A stretch of 64,000 bases of DNA from Rhodoluna lacicola. GTDB taxonomy: Bacteria > Actinomycetota > Actinomycetes > Actinomycetales > Microbacteriaceae. Below, in pieces: positions 63,720-64,000 of this stretch. Each line of letters opens with the position of its first letter. Position 1 is the first letter of the stretch. Under the pieces are notes generated by a model. It saw nothing but the letters and a program-made list of their open reading frames with translations, ran no database searches and was not told where the DNA came from. Position numbers and translations under genes: made by a program. The stretch covers positions 434,001-498,000 of the forward strand of contig NZ_CP007490.1 of assembly GCF_000699505.1 (NCBI RefSeq), in the 5' to 3' direction.

Positions 63720-64000
63720 GTGGCTAAACTCGATGACCTCCCAATCCGCGACGACCTAAAAGGTCGTAAACCATATGGCGCGCCTCAGTTGGCAGTGCCA
63801 GTTGCGTTGAACGTCAACGAGAACACCCATCGCATCCCAGAAGAGGTAGCCGTAGACATCATCGGTCGCCTAGCGGCAGCAGTACTAGACATCAATCGAT
63901 ATCCAGATCGGGAATTCCTCGCACTGCGCAACGCTCTTGCGAATTACCTAGGCGCCGATCTAAAGGCAGAAAACATTTGGGCCGCAAACGGTTCGAACGA
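63720..64000 (+). CDS. hisC: Histidinol-phosphate aminotransferase, 3' end outside window
   Basis: PLP enzyme of histidine biosynthesis; the first 93 codons are visible. The N-terminus reads VAKLDDLPIRDDLKG (initiator GTG), then PYGAPQLAVPVALNVNENT, INRYPDREFLALRNALANYL and IWAANGSNE, the HisC start including the cofactor-phosphate region. LexA-LysM-hisC gene order is common in Microbacteriaceae and relatives. Confidence 0.9.
   Translation, partial: MAKLDDLPIRDDLKGRKPYGAPQLAVPVALNVNENTHRIPEEVAVDIIGRLAAAVLDINRYPDREFLALRNALANYLGADLKAENIWAANGSN

Overview
The window reads as chromosomal backbone of a small-genome, moderate-GC actinobacterium, most likely a freshwater Microbacteriaceae of the Luna type (Rhodoluna/Aquiluna relatives). 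That placement is inferred from gene order and content: clgR-DUF3046-recA-recX-miaB-miaA-dapF, hflX/lexA/LysM, dxr-rseP-ispG-proS, nusA-ylxR-infB-rbfA-truB, thyX instead of thyA, and LexA boxes of the TCGAAC/GTTCGA type. Genes are tightly packed, many start and stop codons overlap, and I see no insertion sequence, prophage, CRISPR array, rRNA or tRNA gene.

Layout. 1-5.7 kb: ATP synthase operon atpF(partial)-H-A-G-D-C, closed by a strong terminator. 5.8-9.5 kb: corrinoid adenosyltransferase, yaaA, an unknown secreted protein, and the alkylation-repair pair ogt-tag. 9.6-19.8 kb: a polyamine/GABA catabolism and uptake block (class III aminotransferase, Lrp regulator, gamma-aminobutyraldehyde dehydrogenase, PotDABC transporter, GabT) with an orphan FtsK/EccC-like ATPase inside it. 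19.8-25.3 kb: isoprenoid (MEP) genes, a site-2 protease and proS. 25.4-31.3 kb: nusA-ylxR-infB-rbfA-truB. 31.3-36.5 kb: phosphate uptake in the unusual order pstC-A-B-S, followed by a degenerate PstS-like lipoprotein. 36.5-39 kb: ribF and small membrane proteins. 39-44.5 kb: rpsO, pnp, M16 peptidase, dapB. 44.5-50.3 kb: thioredoxin/DUF4395 pair, thyX, SulP transporter, dapA, RNase J. 50.3-63.2 kb: ftsK, pgsA, cinA, clgR, DUF3046, recA, recX, miaB, miaA, dapF, a methyltransferase, hflX, lexA. 63.2-64 kb: an SOS-box-controlled LysM protein and the start of hisC.

How it works together. The 9.6-19.8 kb block would import putrescine or spermidine, transaminate and oxidise it to GABA, and pass GABA to succinate semialdehyde; no succinate-semialdehyde dehydrogenase gene is present here. 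RecA, LexA and the LysM protein each have a LexA box and form the core of an SOS response with a predicted cell-division brake. The pst genes carry direct-repeat PHO boxes with an 11-nt period.

The most striking non-coding pattern is transcription initiation. At least 19 genes have a TANNNT -10 hexamer ending 6-8 nt before the start codon and no Shine-Dalgarno sequence, which predicts leaderless mRNAs. The pattern fixes several start codons. It peaks at sulP/dapA, where two divergent -10 boxes lie only 4 bp apart. Other points of interest are a near-perfect inverted copy of the ogt 5' end around its own promoter, a canonical PstS without a lipobox next to a lipoprotein PstS homologue that has lost the phosphate-binding loop, and the orphan EccC-like ATPase. 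I did not find a clearly new multi-gene system; these are the best leads.
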